A DNA stretch of 64,000 nt, from NCBI GenBank assembly GCA_944321845.1, contig CALUMT010000017.1, positions 58,927-122,926 on the forward strand. Direction: 5' to 3'. The notes under the pieces were generated by a model. The model saw only the letters and a list, made by a program, of their open reading frames with translations. It ran no database searches and was not told where the DNA came from. Source of the DNA: an uncultured Butyricimonas sp. (GTDB taxonomy: Bacteria; Bacteroidota; Bacteroidia; Bacteroidales; Marinifilaceae). This document shows positions 62,040-64,000 of this stretch, piece by piece. The first letter of the stretch is position 1. Each line of letters opens with the position of its first letter. Made by a program: the position numbers and the translations under genes.

Positions 62040-63791
62040 TTAATTAGCCGCACGCCTCTGCGGACCATAGGTCCACGGGACCAATGGGTTATTTGAACTA
62101 CTCACAGGATGACCAGCATATACATTTTTCGAGTAATCATAAACCAGCCCAGGCCATAAAGATGAATTATCTGCATCGGAAGGTCCCACGTTTCTCCCAT
62201 ACCCCTCCGCAGCCCAAGTCAAAGGATAATGCGTGTGTACCGTCCCAATCATGATAGGATTCACACTCTTGGGATTATTTTGCTCCGACAAATCAACATA
62301 ATCCCCTTCCACGATAGTCAATTCTCCATGAACACCGGGTCGATCCAAACAAACAACCGTTCCAGGCTCAAGAGACTCCTTGCAAGTTATCGTCCCGTCT
62401 GGATTCATAATGACTGCCCCACCAAATTCCCTCACGGCATGCGTGGACTGGTTTTGCTCAGCAAAGGCCACGCTTTTCTCCCATAATCCCTCAAGGAAAC
62501 TGATAACCACAGGATCATCCTTGAACTTGTCAATACTCGGCCACAGTATCGTCAAGGATTCCTCAGAACTTCCATCGTAAATAATATCATTAGTCCCTTC
62601 CAACGTGTATCCCGCACGCACCTCCCATCTCCCTGGATTAAACATCTTAAACTCAAACGGATGCCCAAGTTGCGAAATGGACGTATATCCCACGGATGTC
62701 CATGAACTCCCACTTTCTTTTTTCATTTGGATATTAACATATTCTATTTTTGAACGCTCTCTACCAAATGCTTGAACGGTAATAGAAAATCCTTCCCTCA
62801 CCTCTTGCTCCCTTCCTGAAAGTTTAACAAGAATTCTCAACATCTCACACTCACATAAATTCCAAGTTTTTTGACATTCAGGACAAACGACATCATCAGC
62901 ATCTTCCCCTTCGTCAGCATCGCTTTCCTCCTCACCACTGCCATCAGCCCAACCTCCATGATCCCCCGGTGTATTACCTCCCATTTGTTGTTCCCACTGA
63001 TAAACAGCCCACGCGTACGTAACATTCGGATTAGTCTTTAACAAAGACAACATCATATCAAAGGCCTTGATTGCCACATACTCAGCCTCTTCCCAAGTCC
63101 GATTTTCCACGGTAACAATCACTACATCATCAGGTAACCTCTCCGCCAACACATATCGAGTACCAGGTATCCGGAAAGGCATTTGCTGAAGTATATTTTT
63201 AAAATCATTCATTATTTGATTATACGTTGGAATCTGCGCTCCTCCCATATAATAATATTCAATCCAGATTACAGCCGGAAAATCAAAACGACCGACAAGA
63301 TTGCTCCGTGATACGGCAACAGATTGGTTGTCTCGAAACATACTATTCTTCAATTCCTTATTCACTTTCATTCCACTTTTCTCCCACGTGACATAGCAAC
63401 GGGCAGCAAAAAACGAACGCACGAAATCCGGACAACCTTCACAATCCTTTCCGACAATCACCGGAGCGCCGACATCCTCCAACGGATAAAACACCACATG
63501 CGTCACTTCATCATCCGATAACACCGGCAATACCAGAAAATTACCATTTCCCGGGGAACAGGCTCCAATCACCTCGTTTGGAGACGGCCTTCCCAACTTC
63601 TCCACATTGCCCCATCCTTCCTGCCATTCTTGAACCTGTTGGACTGTCTGCATAAAAGCAAGCCCGGTTTCATTAAGGTCATTGTAATCAATCGCATCTA
63701 TTCCATCAACAGGCGCATCCTCGCTACAAGATGCCAAAACAATCATCACCAAAGCCATCCACCACACTTCCCGTAAAACAAACATTCTCAT
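62040..63791 (-). CDS. Lipoprotein with C-terminal JAMM-like (DUF4329-like) metallopeptidase signature
   Basis: 583 residues from the ATG at 63791. The lipobox ends LASC, followed by SEDAPVDG. The N-terminal 270 residues are of unknown fold. An acidic linker (EEESDADEGEDADD) leads into a possible zinc knuckle (CPECQKTWNLCEC). An Ig-like segment follows. The last 150 residues carry JAMM-type residues: Glu455 in REFGG, His519 and His521 in VHTHY, and Ser538-x-x-Asp541 in PSDAD. The gap between HxH and S is about 16, longer than in standard JAMM but near what I recall for DUF4329 proteins. Head of a three-gene unit; a start at 63785 is also possible. Confidence 0.7.
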   Translation of the reverse strand: MRMFVLREVWWMALVMIVLASCSEDAPVDGIDAIDYNDLNETGLAFMQTVQQVQEWQEGWGNVEKLGRPSPNEVIGACSPGNGNFLVLPVLSDDEVTHVVFYPLEDVGAPVIVGKDCEGCPDFVRSFFAARCYVTWEKSGMKVNKELKNSMFRDNQSVAVSRSNLVGRFDFPAVIWIEYYYMGGAQIPTYNQIMNDFKNILQQMPFRIPGTRYVLAERLPDDVVIVTVENRTWEEAEYVAIKAFDMMLSLLKTNPNVTYAWAVYQWEQQMGGNTPGDHGGWADGSGEEESDADEGEDADDVVCPECQKTWNLCECEMLRILVKLSGREQEVREGFSITVQAFGRERSKIEYVNIQMKKESGSSWTSVGYTSISQLGHPFEFKMFNPGRWEVRAGYTLEGTNDIIYDGSSEESLTILWPSIDKFKDDPVVISFLEGLWEKSVAFAEQNQSTHAVREFGGAVIMNPDGTITCKESLEPGTVVCLDRPGVHGELTIVEGDYVDLSEQNNPKSVNPIMIGTVHTHYPLTWAAEGYGRNVGPSDADNSSLWPGLVYDYSKNVYAGHPVSSSNNPLVPWTYGPQRRAAN

Positions 63792-64000
63792 AATCACACA
63801 CATTTTAATTAAATTAAACTTGAAGACAATACCATTAACACTTCCATCCCATATAAACGCCAACGTTTGCAAAACAAATATAGTGAAACTCGCCCGATTT
63901 CGGATGGATTTAGGAAGAATAATGTAAACTATTGGGCTTTCAGGGAGATACGCAGCATTATTCCGCATTTGTAAATGTGTGCTTTGAAGCCGTTTTTTGA
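63792..64000. other. Upstream region of the JAMM-like lipoprotein gene
   Basis: No gene seen up to the window edge. A TATATTTG box on the minus strand (63875-63882) faces the lipoprotein gene. Nothing else is recognised. Confidence 0.5.
63875..63882 (-). promoter_or_regulatory. -7 promoter box for the JAMM-like lipoprotein unit
   Basis: The complement reads TATATTTG, matching TAnnTTTG, 84 bases before the ATG at 63791. No clear -33 element. Confidence 0.4.

Noticed and set aside
1-64000. CRISPR array, rRNA or tRNA genes, prophage
   Set aside because: No regular spaced repeats, no rRNA-like blocks, no cloverleaf noticed and no phage structural genes; a tRNA scan was not possible by eye alone.

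Overview
The window reads as chromosome of a gut-type Bacteroidales bacterium. The direct signs are three ECF sigma/FecR/SusC/SusD loci, many lipoproteins with acidic residues after the lipobox cysteine, -7 promoter boxes of the form TAnnTTTG instead of -10/-35 boxes, an alanine-rich S16 extension, and a B12-dependent ribonucleotide reductase. The mix would fit Odoribacteraceae (Butyricimonas/Odoribacter); that genus-level placement is inference. I saw no rRNA, tRNA, CRISPR array or intact insertion sequence.

Left part (1-16.6 kb): the N-terminal part of an aspartokinase running off the left edge, a secreted nitroreductase-like protein, a large surface lipoprotein with collagen-like repeats, then a small defence-like island at about 4.3-6.4 kb. 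The island holds one HEPN-type Abi gene (AbiF/AbiD family) amid 1.3 kb of non-coding DNA that carries a Bacteroidetes promoter with a candidate small RNA, paired palindromes, a GC hairpin in front of the gene and flanking direct repeats. Core genes follow: a membrane protein, ADP-forming acyl-CoA synthetase, fructose bisphosphatase, a fimbrillin-like lipoprotein, thioredoxin and DNA polymerase III alpha.

16.7-28.5 kb is one minus-strand nutrient locus: ECF sigma, FecR, SusC, SusD, a metallopeptidase-like lipoprotein that has lost its HExxH, an intact metzincin-type protease and a TlpA-like thioredoxin. The content points to uptake of protein or peptide rather than glycan. 28.6-30.5 kb carries two divergent, very GC-rich DUF6266-like genes around an AT-rich spacer with a 24-bp perfect inverted repeat. 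30.6-39.3 kb is a second minus-strand locus (sigma, FecR, SusC, SusD, DUF4843, PKD-like lipoprotein).

39.4-51 kb is mostly housekeeping: an MFS exporter, purN, acpP-fabF-rnc, efp, a GH84 hexosaminidase, class II ribonucleotide reductase and rimM/rpsP. 51.1-59.5 kb is a third sigma/FecR/SusCD locus, on the plus strand, ending in two lipoproteins and a strong terminator. 59.5-60.8 kb holds tsaB and tsaC (t6A tRNA modification). The right end (60.9-63.8 kb) is a probable three-gene unit: a lipoprotein with a C-terminal JAMM-like metallopeptidase signature followed by two tandemly duplicated secreted proteins of unknown function.

The three sigma/FecR/SusC sets all have the N-terminal STN domain on SusC, so each is predicted to sense its substrate at the outer membrane and to relay the signal through FecR to its own sigma factor. 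The least explained parts are the Abi island, the inverted-repeat spacer between the DUF6266 genes, and the JAMM lipoprotein unit.
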